Source: Membranipora membranacea
Taxonomy: Eukaryota > Bryozoa > Gymnolaemata > Cheilostomatida > Membraniporidae
Direction of reading: 5' to 3'
Length of the DNA: 60,000 nt
NCBI GenBank assembly: GCA_914767715.1
Contig: OU612072.1
Location: 8,682,001 to 8,742,000 of the forward strand
Numbering within the stretch: the stretch's first letter is position 1; the number at the start of each line of letters is the position of its first letter. The position numbers and the translations under genes were made by a program. The notes beneath the pieces are model-generated. The model made no database searches. It saw only the letters and a program-made list of their open reading frames with translations, and was not told the origin of the DNA. Positions 34,201-47,100 of this stretch are shown here, in pieces.

Positions 34201-37200
34201 AACCTCAGAGTAATCGCGGAGAGAAGCTTGACACTCACCCTGGTGACACACTACCCAGAGTCGGGAAGCCGAAATTTGAAGTCAAAGCTGGCGTTGTTGA
34301 TCCTACGCCCGCAGATACACCAGATCCTGGAACACCGATCAAAGCGCTTACCAATACCAAATATGGAGAGGTTATCATGAATGTACCTCGGTTAGACAAA
34401 GCTGATGATGTTGACACAGCTCCCGCAGATACAGCAGATCCTGGAACACCGATCAGAGCGCTTACCAATACCAAATATGGAGAGGTTATCAAAACAGACA
34501 CTATCAGAGATCAAATGTGTATGTATTACAACAGTTATTATATATATTTTAATTTTGTATGTTTTCATAAAAGCTCAACAGTTTGGGGAGTTGCTGGTAG
34601 AAAATTATGCGGTAACTATTATATGTTTTCTTTCTGTTTTTTCTTTTTTTATGACTAACATAGTCCATAAAACAATAATACTCTTTGTATGAATGATTGT
34701 GGGTAATTGCTTGGAAGACTTGAAGACATGAGTTATGTCGCCAATACTTTTTGTGTGATTATATGGTCAGAGTCCAGCTGGTAGAATTGTCTCATAGCAA
34801 GGGTATAATGCATCATCGAGCAGACAACTTAGAATAAGTCCAAAATTACAAGAGATTTGCTTAAAATTTTACTTCTGATTCAGATTCTCACTGTTGATTT
34901 TGTTGTAGATAAGAAAGCCTCAGCTGAGAAGTTTTGGAAGATGGTCAGAGGGAATTCTCTTAGATTTAACAACAATAATGAGGGTGAGGCCAATAACAGC
35001 ATCCTTCTATTAGCAAATGTGTTGGATCTGATTGGCTGATGGGGGGGGGGGGGAGAGCCAATGCCAGATCAGATGGTACTTTCCGAAAGGTACCTATACA
35101 GTTAATTTGAAAGTAATTCAGTTTCACTTTCACTATATCCCATTGGCTCTCTTTCCTCCTACACAGCCAATCAGAGCCAACGCGTATAGCTATCGTTACT
35201 TAGACTAGGAGTAACATTTACTCTTGGTTTTGAGCTGAATATTGAAGACGAATAACTAATTGATTGAAGGCTATTCTGATTTTTTCATGAATCTTGGTAT
35301 TAGCTGCCACTTACAGGTCTTTAATTTTGTTTGAATAGACCCACAAAAGTATGAGATGGTAGACCTATCTCTTTGTGTCACACAAACTAGAACCCTTTCA
35401 TTGCACATCAAGTATTAGCAAGCAGCCATCATTCCTGTTCCTTGCAGGAATCTGATGACAAAATAGGGGGTCAAATAAGACCTAGTTTTATAGCGTTTAA
35501 AAATTAATCTAGATTAAGAGATTTGCATACGTTAAATGTGCATGAGGGGCGTGTAGTTTATGGGGGGCCGTCGGAGGGGCATCAAGAGCCTGGGGGCTCA
35601 GACTGTGTGTAACAAGAACCTTATCTATAGCAAAGTGGCACAAACTTTCTGACCTATTATTTTTACCTCTGTTGTAGAGACATTATTCAGTAAGGATAAT
35701 GAAGTGGTAAAGGTAATAGTGATGCCACACTCTCACAATGATCCTGGATGGCTCTTTACATTTGACATGTATTACGAGCAAAGGACTGCTACTACTCTCA
35801 GCAACTATGTAAGTGTCACTGGGGGAGGCGCGTCACTGGGGGAGGCATGTCACTGGGGAGGTGTGTCACTGGGGAGGCGTGTCACTGGGGGAGGTGTGTC
35901 ACTGGGGAAGGCATGTCACTGAGGAGGCATGTCACTGGGGAGGCGTGTCACTGGGAGAGGCGTGTCACTAGGGGAGGTGTGTCACTTGGGAGGCGTGTCA
36001 CTGGGGGGAGGCGTGTCACTGGGAGAGGTGTGTCGCTGGAGAGGCATGTCACTGGGGAGGCGTGTCACTGGGGAGGCGTGTCACTGTGGCAGGCGTGTCG
36101 TTGGGAGATGCACGTCACTTGGGGAGGCGTGTCACTGGAGAGGTGTGATACTTGGGGAGGTGTGTCGATAGAAGAAGTGTGTCACTGAGGAGGTGTGTCA
36201 CTGGGGTGGGGGGGGGGGCGTGTCTCTTGAGAATCTTCTTTTTCGGTGTAGGGTTACTGTTTCAAAAAAGGACTCTTGTGTGACATTTGCCACCCTTACT
36301 CCTTGTTCCAAAATGGAATGAACCCAAGGAAACCATCCTGACATCAAGCACACTCACTTGCAGAAAATTTATTGCTCATTGGTCAACTGTTAGGCAGTTT
36401 CTGTTATGATTGAATCATAACATGGCAGTTGATAGGCCAATTAGTCCTCCTAAATGATTGTGCATAATGTTGCACAAATTGTACTCAGACAAATTCCACA
36501 CAGACAAGTTCAGTTAAGTTACAGTAAACACCCATGCTTTTTATTTACCTTCTGTGATTTAAGGCTGAGTTTCTGACAACAAGGAGCTCCATGATGCCTT
36601 TCCAGTGGACGGAGTCTGTGAGTTTATATAGATGGTATTATGAGAGCAATACTTCCGAGAGTTACAGATATGCCATCAAAAAAGCCATACAACAGGGATA
36701 CTTCCTGGTGAGTACATTTAAGGAACTTACATAACAGTCGGGTACACGCTGATCACGTGATATTGCATGCATATCTCTGATCAATAGGGAGTGAATAATT
36801 CACTTAGCATGAGTACCATCAGGGGGAACTAGGTATGCCGAACCGATGTCATTTACTAGAATAAGGGGAAGGAATTCATGAGGTACTCAGTCTAAATTGC
36901 CTTCAGACAATCAGATGCACATCCTAGTAGTGTAATCCTGGGTCAAAATTAATGCCAAAAGTGTAACAGCTGGTTTTCATTCAATCTTTCGTAGAAGTTT
37001 CTTGAAAGTGAACTGGGAATAATTATGCCAGATTTAAATCATTTTTTGAACACTTTCCCCATACAGTTGGGTGATATTACTTTCTCCACAATAAAGTACA
37101 TTCAGTCATAGAGTCTTTTGAAAGTGTAAATCATTTCTGATATTTCGCCGGATATTGATATGTTCCTGATTTTAATGCGCTAGGCTTTCCTAGTTATTTT

Positions 37201-38062
37201 AATTATGGAAACTTAGCGATCCCCATAGCAGCTAATAATACCAGGGGTAACAGCTGTTACTCCTTGATAATACTTACATTAAATGTGAGTCGGGGTTTGT
37301 GTCTTCTGCTTCGCAAACAAGACATTATCAAACATAAATTTCTGGAAATCTGCAACCAACAAGCAATCATAACTTACATTTAGCAATTTTCTGATAACCA
37401 AAATGGCCAATTGAGAATTGTGATAAATTGTGTCATAAGAGGTTTTTGGTGAAGATTCCACTTACATCTGACAGCCTAGTCAGACTTATTTCTGTCTGAC
37501 TTTATCAAACCCATAGTTTCTCATAGCGTTGATACCCTATGCGAAACCAAAAAGAGTTCTTTTCAGCGGGTGGGTCTACAGACTTTTGACGGACGAAGCA
37601 GGGTAGCAATTGGTATCTGATGCCCTCCATGGCACCCTGAACAATCGAATCAAAGAATGTGTCTTATGGAAAACCATCAATCTTACCTACTGTATGTTTT
37701 ATTATTATTGTAGATGGATCATGGCTCGTGGTCGATGCCAGACGAGGCCTCTACTACTGTATACTCCCTAGTAGAGAATATGATACTTGGACATCAATGG
37801 ATATTCGCTGAGTTCGGAGTTATCCCGAAGTACAGCTGGTCTAATGATCCGTTTGGTCACAGCTCTACAATCCCTTACCTACTCAAGCAGGCTGGTATAG
37901 AAGCTATAGTGATAAATCGGATTGATATGCTGGTACGTTATATGATTGATTGATCGATTGATTGATCGATTGATTGATCGATTGATTGATCGATTGATTG
38001 ATCGATTGATTGATCGATTGATTGATCGATTGATTGATCGATTGATTGATCGATTGATTGAT

Positions 38063-38094
<32 letters not shown>

Positions 38095-38098
38095 CGAT

Positions 38099-38148
<50 letters not shown>

Positions 38149-41100
38149 CTATCTCTAATTATAAAAGTCATGAGAAAAAAGATGTATGCAACTTGTGAGC
38201 TTACCATTGAGGAGTAAATATAAGCTAGAGCTTGGTTAAGCTAGTTGGGAGATGACTTGATGTTAGCAAGCGTTAATCTGCTGTAACTAAGGCGTGAGGC
38301 TATAGGCAGTGTAACACAATGCTAAGACTGTTTAACACAATGCATAGACTGTATAACACAATATGTATGCCGTGCAACACGATGTCTACAGATCGCAACA
38401 CAATGTGTTACACAGTGTAACACATTGCTAAGACTGTGTAATACAATGCTTACACAGTGTAACGTATGCCTGAAAGGTGTAACACAATTCCTACAAAGTG
38501 TAGCACAATGCTAAGACTTTGTAACACAATACTTACACAGTGTACCACAATGCTTACACAGTCTAATATTATCCTCAGTGTAACACAATGTTTACTCACT
38601 GCAACACAATGCTTACACAATGCAACACACTGCTTACTCAATGTTACACCATGCTCACACAGTACAACACAATGTTTACACAATGCAACACATGCCTAGA
38701 CAGGGTAACACAATGCCAAGATAGAAAAAAATATTAAACAGTATTATGCATTGCTGGTACTGTAACAGTACTTAGACAGTGTAACACATTTGTTGAACAA
38801 TGATATCCATTTAGAAGTTCATGGGATATAAATAAATGTTGAAAATACACTTTGATTGCTTACAGATGAAGAAAGGTATGAGAGAGTCTCAGAATTTGGA
38901 GTTTTTCTGGAGACAGGAGGGTAATCTGACAGACTCTACAGATGATATATTTACACACGTACTGCCACTGCAGCTATATATGACTTATCAATCATTTGGT
39001 CCTGATCAGCAGTTTATAAGGTACACAGTAGACTGTTTTTATCTTAGTTTAATGTCTGAGGGTTTAAATGTGGGATTTACTAGATTTACTCAAGATAGTC
39101 AGGTGCTAGAGTTGTAGCAGTCCTATTCCAAGATTGTGTCCCCATTTGGCTGAAAAACGCCACCATTGACCCAAAAGGCCCTTTGAGACAGATAGGTCTA
39201 TATTAAATCAAGTGGGATCTAATTTGCCTATATACAGAGTCGCTTCTCCTTGTCGTTGGAGACTGAGCAACTCCATATACAAGCAACTTGGATCAAACTC
39301 AATTTGCCCTCCATTCTCTGGTAAATAAGATAAAAATCTCTGTACCCATGTACATCTGTATAATTTTGTAACCTCCAACAGTTTGAAATACACTTGTAGA
39401 TGATCTGTGCAGGCCTTGTTACCTACCGATGTGAACATTATTCTCCATTTTGTAGAACGTTTGACTTCTCCCCTCCCGAGATGATGTACAGTCCTTTTGT
39501 TCAGAACCGAGATAATGTAACTGTACCAGTCCAAGAGGAACATGTAGTACACGAGAGAGCTACTAAGCTTTCTGAACAAATCCACAGAAAAGCTGAGTAC
39601 TTCAAACACAACACAATATTATCGCCCATCGGTGATGATTTCAGGTAGGGACTTGCGCATGATCCTCAAATGGATATTGAAAAGCATCTCAAGCAGGATG
39701 GTACGATCTATGTTTTGATATTTATATTTTGAACACAATTGCATATCAGTCTTGGTGGACTACTGATAAAAAGGGCGCTCAGTCTTTGTCCACTAGAGAT
39801 TCAGTCAGGCACTGAGTTTCTGAAATCTGAAACCTGCAATCTGCAATCTGTTGCTCCACCGTTTGATTCTCAATGTGCAGTCATAAAGCCAATTCTAGTT
39901 TTTTTAGCAAAATATCTGTCCAAAATATTGGTGTCATTGTTTGTATGATCAGCTTCAAATTCTTGACTTATTTGTGACTTTCACTTTGTGATGTTTCAGT
40001 ATTCTGTCTTCAAATGTTTAAAATGAAATAAAAAGTGGTGCCGAATTATTATAATAAACATATTATATTGCATTGCATTATCATGATAATAAATATAATC
40101 TCATTATATAACAGATACATAGACAGCAGAGAGTTTGCTGGAGTTTATTATAACTGGAATTACCTCAGTGACTATTATAAGAAACATCCTGAGCTTCGAG
40201 TCGATCTCCAACTTGGTACATTAGCGGATTACTTCCAGTGAGATACTATTATTCACTGATATTTAGCTGAAAGCTTGACCCCGATGTGACTGGTTGTGTT
40301 GTAGTTTTGTGCTAACAGGTGGCAGAGCAGTTTTAAGACATAATTAAACAATTTATCGCGATTGAAAAATGATTGTTAAAGACACCCAAAGATGATGTAT
40401 AGTCAGGCAGTTCTTATATAAAGTTATGTCAGATTTGCATAGAAAAAAATTCAATGCTCTTCTTGGTATGGATTATTGATGGTGGAAAGAGTGCCTACCA
40501 TAAGGGAAGGTAACTCTCATTCTCTTCTCTGCATTCTGATGTCACAGTGAACAGGATGTGCAATACAAAAAACATGCACTTCCTGTTCACTATGACATCA
40601 TAATGCAGAGAATGATAGTTACCTTCCCTTATGGGCGGCACTCTTTCCACCATCAACAATTCACACCAAGTAAAATTAAATAGTAAATATTGTTCCCTGT
40701 TATCACACATCCGGCAAGGAAACAAACTTGCTTTAACATAATAATGCCTCAAGTGAGCGCACAACTCCTCAATTCGATGCGAGCCCTTTATCTTCATATC
40801 AATGATTGTTTTCCCTGCAGGTCTATAGATGCAGATATTAAGTCCAAGGAGAAGTTTCCGGTACTTTCCGGAGACTTCATGCCTTATTCTGATAACTCAG
40901 ATGACAAAGTATACAAGGGCAAGCCCGCAAACAAAGATAAAACAGCTGTGTACTGGACTGGTTACTTCACTACTCGACCGGCCATTAAATGTGAGTAAAT
41001 TCATTGTGGAGTTAGTGGTTTAAGCAGTTAAATGGTTGATAAGTAAATGCTACCACCAGGTATCTCGACACAGTTAAAGCTCTTTAGTTAGTATTTTCAG

Positions 41101-44100
41101 TATGACAATAGGCAATAAATTCATCAATGATTTGATAATGGTCTTTATTATATTCTGAAAAAAAATCTGAAAGCATCAAAAATATGCCCCGATTATTGGG
41201 CTTTTAACAGTGTAAAAAAATAAAAATATATTCTACATATAATTACTATTTACCAACAGTAACTTTGTAACACACCTTTTAAAAAGAAGTTATGTACTCT
41301 CTTAATAATTTGATCAGAGAGAACGTAACTTCAAGGTATAATGCCATTTTGTACAATACTGATGCTAGCCAAGACAGTAGCGAGGTCAATTTCAAGACTG
41401 TAGTTTCAGGTGGGTACTGAAACTCCATCCATTTAGCTTTTATGGGACACCTTTACTTACTTGTCTGTACACAGTCGGTGTTTACAAAGGCTACAGCTGC
41501 CCGCAGTCATCTTCCTGCCTGGCTGTGCATCTGTCAGTTTACATCTCTGAGCTGATATACTGATTGTGACCATCTTTGTTCCTCACATATTGTAGTGCAG
41601 CTAAGACAGCTAGAGATTTTACTGAGACAGACAGAGATATTATTCTCTCTCTGTAAGCTTAAAATTGGAACACCCGTTGCTCTCGCTGTTATGGAGACAG
41701 AAACGTCAGTCTTATCAGAAGCGAGACAGACACTGTCATGGCTCCTTCATCATGATGCCATCACTGGTAGGCTATATAACTATAAAATATCTAGAACTGA
41801 TATGATCAGAGACCCCTCCGAAAAAAACATCAAACTGTGAGGTTTAGGTGGTTCGAGCAATGAACTAAGAATATGTTATCGGGCAGAGTTATATGGGACT
41901 TTCTATCTGCAAAAGAAGAAAAGAAATGATGTTGAAATAAATTGATAATTTTTGTGACACCCCCTCCACATGTAACTGGGCTTGGGATCATCTTAGGCTG
42001 AGTTTCTTCTTGTTTTTTTGTTTGTTAGATCACTTTAGCTTACGATGGTTTAAGTTATTATGAGGTCTTCTAGTATGCCCGCTCAAAATTGACCTGCCCT
42101 GAGTACACTCTGTATAGCAATTTCTCTCTTCCCGAATGTCCGTAGATGATAAGTGCATGAGTGTTTCAGAACCACATTAAGATATTAATCTGATTCCTTA
42201 CAATTGAAACAATTTTACCTTTGCTGTATTGCTATTTTATAGGAACCAGTCCCGTGTTCACAATGAAAGACTTTATGCACAATCTGGAGACAACCTTGAC
42301 CCGTCTGAAAGATTACTCAGTATCTGTCATGGAAACATTGACCGGCCAACCACCGACCGTGATTGATGGGCAACGACAAAACAGTGATGAGATCATCATG
42401 GATACATCACCCCATGTGCTTATTACTGGCATTGGTAAGTATTAGCACCGCTAGCCCATGTGTTGGTTATTATATGATTGGATGTTGGGTCTTCCTCCGA
42501 CTAGCCAAGCAGAGCCAACGCATTGCTGGCATAAGATCAGCTCAAAGTTATATCAACTTTGCTTGATCTGAGGTTTGATAATGTAGTACCAAGCATGATA
42601 AATCAGTGAACTTAAATCTTGACCCAAAATGAACAAAAATACCAAGTTCTAACAATCATTGACAACTGGTAACTGGTATTGATTGTATGATGCAGTTTTC
42701 TCTATGTGATACACATATCCACAAGTTAGCGACATCTATTGTGATATCCCCTCCTCTTTGTGAGTGATAAGCGTTGATAGGTGATCCTGTTCTAATATGA
42801 CATGCTATACTTGTATGATATCGTACATTATAGTACAATATATTACAGTAAAGTACAGTACAGTATTGTACTGTATAGCCTAGTAGTACAGTATTGTGCA
42901 CTATGATACATTACAGTACAGTATAGTACACTATAGTACATTCTAAAACATGCTGGTGCAGTATAGTACAGTATTGTACTGTATAGCCTAGTATAGTACA
43001 GTATTGTGCGCTATAATACATTATAGTACAGTAATAGTACACTACAGTACACTACAGTACACTATAGTACACAATAGTACACTATAAAACATGCTGGTGC
43101 AGTATAGTGAACCATTCCATATCATACCATGCCATAGTATAATAAGCTAAATAGCTGATCATTGTGTTTTCAGAGGAAAGCGACTTTACAGTTCCGCAAA
43201 GAGTAGTTCTCCTTCTCTCAGACAACGATGAGAAATACTTTACTTTGTTTAACTCACGACCACACACCGTCAGGACTGTCGTACATATTAAACTACAGGT
43301 ACGGCTTTGGTTGACCATTCAATAAAAGCTTTGAAGCAGAAAAGACCAGTGCTTGGTCACCACTTATCATTTTATTTTTTAATATTTTACCAAACTTCAG
43401 GTGATCGTGCTCTGAAATTGGAGCTTTTCATACTGTCGATATCTAAAAATAGCTATGAAGAGGGGACAACTTTAGAGGTTGAGAAGGGTTGAGAAGAGTT
43501 TTCTTTCCAGTAAGGTCCAGAGGGTATTTTAAAGTTGCCACATTGCTCTTTATTGGACTGAGACCTTCAAAATGATACCAACTATGGGTAGGCGCTGCTA
43601 TAGATTTAAACAAGCAAGCAGTTCCTACATTGATCAACATTCCAGCATACTGCTCACTGAGTCTGTTTAGCATATCCGTGATTAGTTTGCGAGTCTCTGA
43701 ATTGAAAAGCTAGAACTGTTTCATAAATCCCTCACTCCTTGATGAAACTATATAGTTTCTTCCTGAATGACTTTGGAACGACTTTGCGCAACTGTAAGAC
43801 AACATTGGAGTGGTTTGAAAGATAGTGCAACGGTTCGGATCAAAAGACATTGCTGATTGAAAGTCCACCGTCCACCAGTCACTAATAGTGTGATTATATT
43901 ATCAAAAATACACCCTAAGACCCAAAGAGGAAAGCATGTTATTGTCAGGCAGTTACTTATAATAAAGTTTTGTCTGATCTGCATGATAGAAAAATTCAAT
44001 GCTTTACAACTAAGTAACTGCCTGACTATAACATGCTTCGGTTTATTGGTTAGTCTTTATTCTCATTCTACAGGTTGCCAGAAGGATTACTAAGTTTCAG

Positions 44101-47100
44101 TTATCGGACCTGTCTGCTGACGGTAATTACCCTGTATGTCAGCTTAACCCTTACTTCACTGACAAGTTCCACATGAGCAGCGACTACCTGGAGCTGGTGT
44201 TCGAGGCTACTATCGGTCCTTTGGGTAAGTGTGAGATAATGTTGTGTCTAGTTCAAAGTGTCCGCCATGTTCTATTGGTTGAAATGTGAACATGTAATTA
44301 GGTCAGGTCATCAGGTCAGGTGATCAGGTCAGGCGATCAGGTCAGGTGATCAGGTCATGTGATCAGGCGATGTGATGAGGTCAGTGATGAAGTCATGTGA
44401 TCAGTTTATGTGATCAGACAAAGCAGAGTGATGAGTACTCTGTTATAAAACTTGAGGTCTGAGCGCTTGGACTCACAAACGACTTGCAGATTCGGTTTCG
44501 GATCTGCATCAAAATTCACACCTACCTGGGATCTTTTGATAATTTTGTCATTTGTTCATGAGATATAGGTGTGATTTTGTACGTGAATATAAAGCGTTGT
44601 GAATGTGACGTATTGGCTTTGATATGATTGGCTATTGGGTGAATGGGAAAGAGACCCAATGCCAGGCCACCTATCTACCTGAGATATTATAGTTATGTGT
44701 ACTTTGGGGAAAGTAACACCTCCCTCGGCATTGGCTCTCTTTCATCCCACCAGCCAATCAGAGCTAACGTATTGTCTAGTCACTATACCATTCACTCACA
44801 TGGTTATCTAGTTTATTTTGATGTTGTTGTGATTTATGTGTCTGTATATCATTTCCACTCAGGTATGGCAAGATACAAGCTCACTTCTAATCCCATCCCT
44901 AACCAGTCTCTGTGTCAGCTGACCTCAGTACGCATGCATGTAGAGAGAGATTATGTTCCCGAAGTTCAGAAGTTGAAGATCAGAGCAGGATTCAGTATAC
45001 AATCTGAACTGAAAAATACTGAAACTCCAATGTTTATTAAAACCAAACTGAATGAAAGTAAGTTTTTGAGTTATTATGTTGTTAGGTTGATGAGCTGTTA
45101 AGTTGTGTACAAAGTCAGCTGCCAGGAACTTTCTAATTGGACTTAGTTAGACTTTGTCCAATTTCCGCTGATGTTAAAAACCTGTAGCTTCATTTACATC
45201 CAGTTAAATTTCAGTCAAGTATAAGAAAAGTTCAGTATCAATTCAGTTTGACAAGAATATAACAATATTTTTTTATGCAAGTTGTTCTAATGTGGCATAT
45301 TGATCGCTGTTAAAAATAATCACTAATAATAATCGCTTATTATAAAATTTAAATTGTTTAGGATTTGTGCCCTCACTCGTTTTTGCAGTAGACATCCAAT
45401 TTTGGACCATTGTGGAACATGAGTTGTTTCCTCACTACAAATGAAAAGACAACTCTGAATTGAAAGACTCCAAAAGGTAACGTGCTTATCTTACAGGCTA
45501 CAATTCTCATTTGTCTCTGATTGTCTTTCAGTTTATGTTTCAAAAGCTGATGGAGCTCTGCTCCATATAGATCTCATGCCCGTCAAGCAGCAGTTCGGAA
45601 TGTACAATACAGCGCCGGAAGATCATAATGTGGAAAATGGTATGTACAATTACAATGACAGACCAGAACCAGAACCAACAGCACCAAACCATAACGCAAC
45701 ACCAAAATATGTGGAATACAACGATGCATATGCTGATAATTATATAGAGAATGGTTTGTAGACGGCTATTGTTGAGTTGAGCTCTAGTTGCAAAGCTTTG
45801 TTGTGTCCTGTTCTGCTTATAAGATTTATTTCAGTGAGTCATAGAACACTAACTGTTCTCTGATTGGCTCTCTGCTCTTTGTTTGCTGATTGGTTCAGTA
45901 TTTGTATCTGTTCTCCCATTGGATGCATTGTTGGTATGTGCAAGCGATGGTTTTTGATCGCTCAATACAATTGTAATTGAATAGTGCTAGGCCAGGCAGT
46001 GTCTAAACATGTTGCAGAAAGCTACAGAACTGTCTACTGTTTAGATAAGCTCATTCCCTGACAAAAGGAGCGCCACCAGCTGATCAGCCTTTGTCGTCAT
46101 TGAAATATCGTTGTGTAAACATCAGACTGGAAATATTACAATGACCGATGCTAACGATACAAATAAGAACACGCCATGTCATACCATTCAGATGCATTTC
46201 CGATAGCTGAAATAGTGATGGGTATTCTTTTCTGTTTTAATCAGGTGTATACATATTTACTGCAACACGGGAAGGTGCACCAGTTGAGAACTTATTACTC
46301 AAAAACCCGGTTATACTGATACATGGAGCTGTTGAATCTGTCATATTATCTGTCGGTCAATATGTCACACAGTGTCTCAGGGTAAACAGCATTGAGCAAG
46401 GTAGGGATGTAACCATATTGTCATGTGACTATGTGATCATGTGATCATTTGACTGTGTAATCATGTGACTGTGTGATCATGTGACTGTGTGATCATGTGA
46501 CTGTGTGATCATGTGACTGTGTGATCATGTGACTGTGTGATCATGTGACTGTGTGATCATGTGACTGTGTGATCATGTGACTGTGTGATCATGTGGATGT
46601 GTGATCATGTGACTGTGTGATCATGTGACTGTGTGATCATTTGACTGTGTGATCATGTGACTGTGTGATCATGTGACTGTGTGTGTTGACATACAACACA
46701 ACCGCGTGCAAGTAATCTCATAACACTGTTTTTTACCATATCTTTTCTCTGGCCAAAGGAAAATTTTGTTCAAAGACTCAGGTCGGATGTAATAGAACAA
46801 GGGCATACGTCAGAATCGCGACAGCAGCCTTTAAGTTGTCATAGTTTACATTGTCACAGTAATTGGGCTTCATTTTTAGGTAATGATTTCTTTATTTGTA
46901 CAGGAGTGTCAATATCACAGATGGTGAGCCTTGATTTAAGAAACACAGAGAGGGTCACCGGTGAGCTCTACATGAGATTCGGGTCAGACATTAAGAGCCA
47001 ATCAGCATTCTACACGGACAGCAACACATTTACAATGCTCGAGAGGCACTCACACTATCCAGACCTGCCATTAGCCAGTAATTATTACCCGATAACTAGT

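Noticed and set aside
35829-36188. Open frames with SLGRRVTG repeats in two frames
   Set aside because: Artefact of the 16-18-bp intronic minisatellite after the exon 5 donor.
37938-38207. Minus-strand 89-codon frame of QSID/QSIN repeats
   Set aside because: Translation of the GATT/GATC microsatellite.
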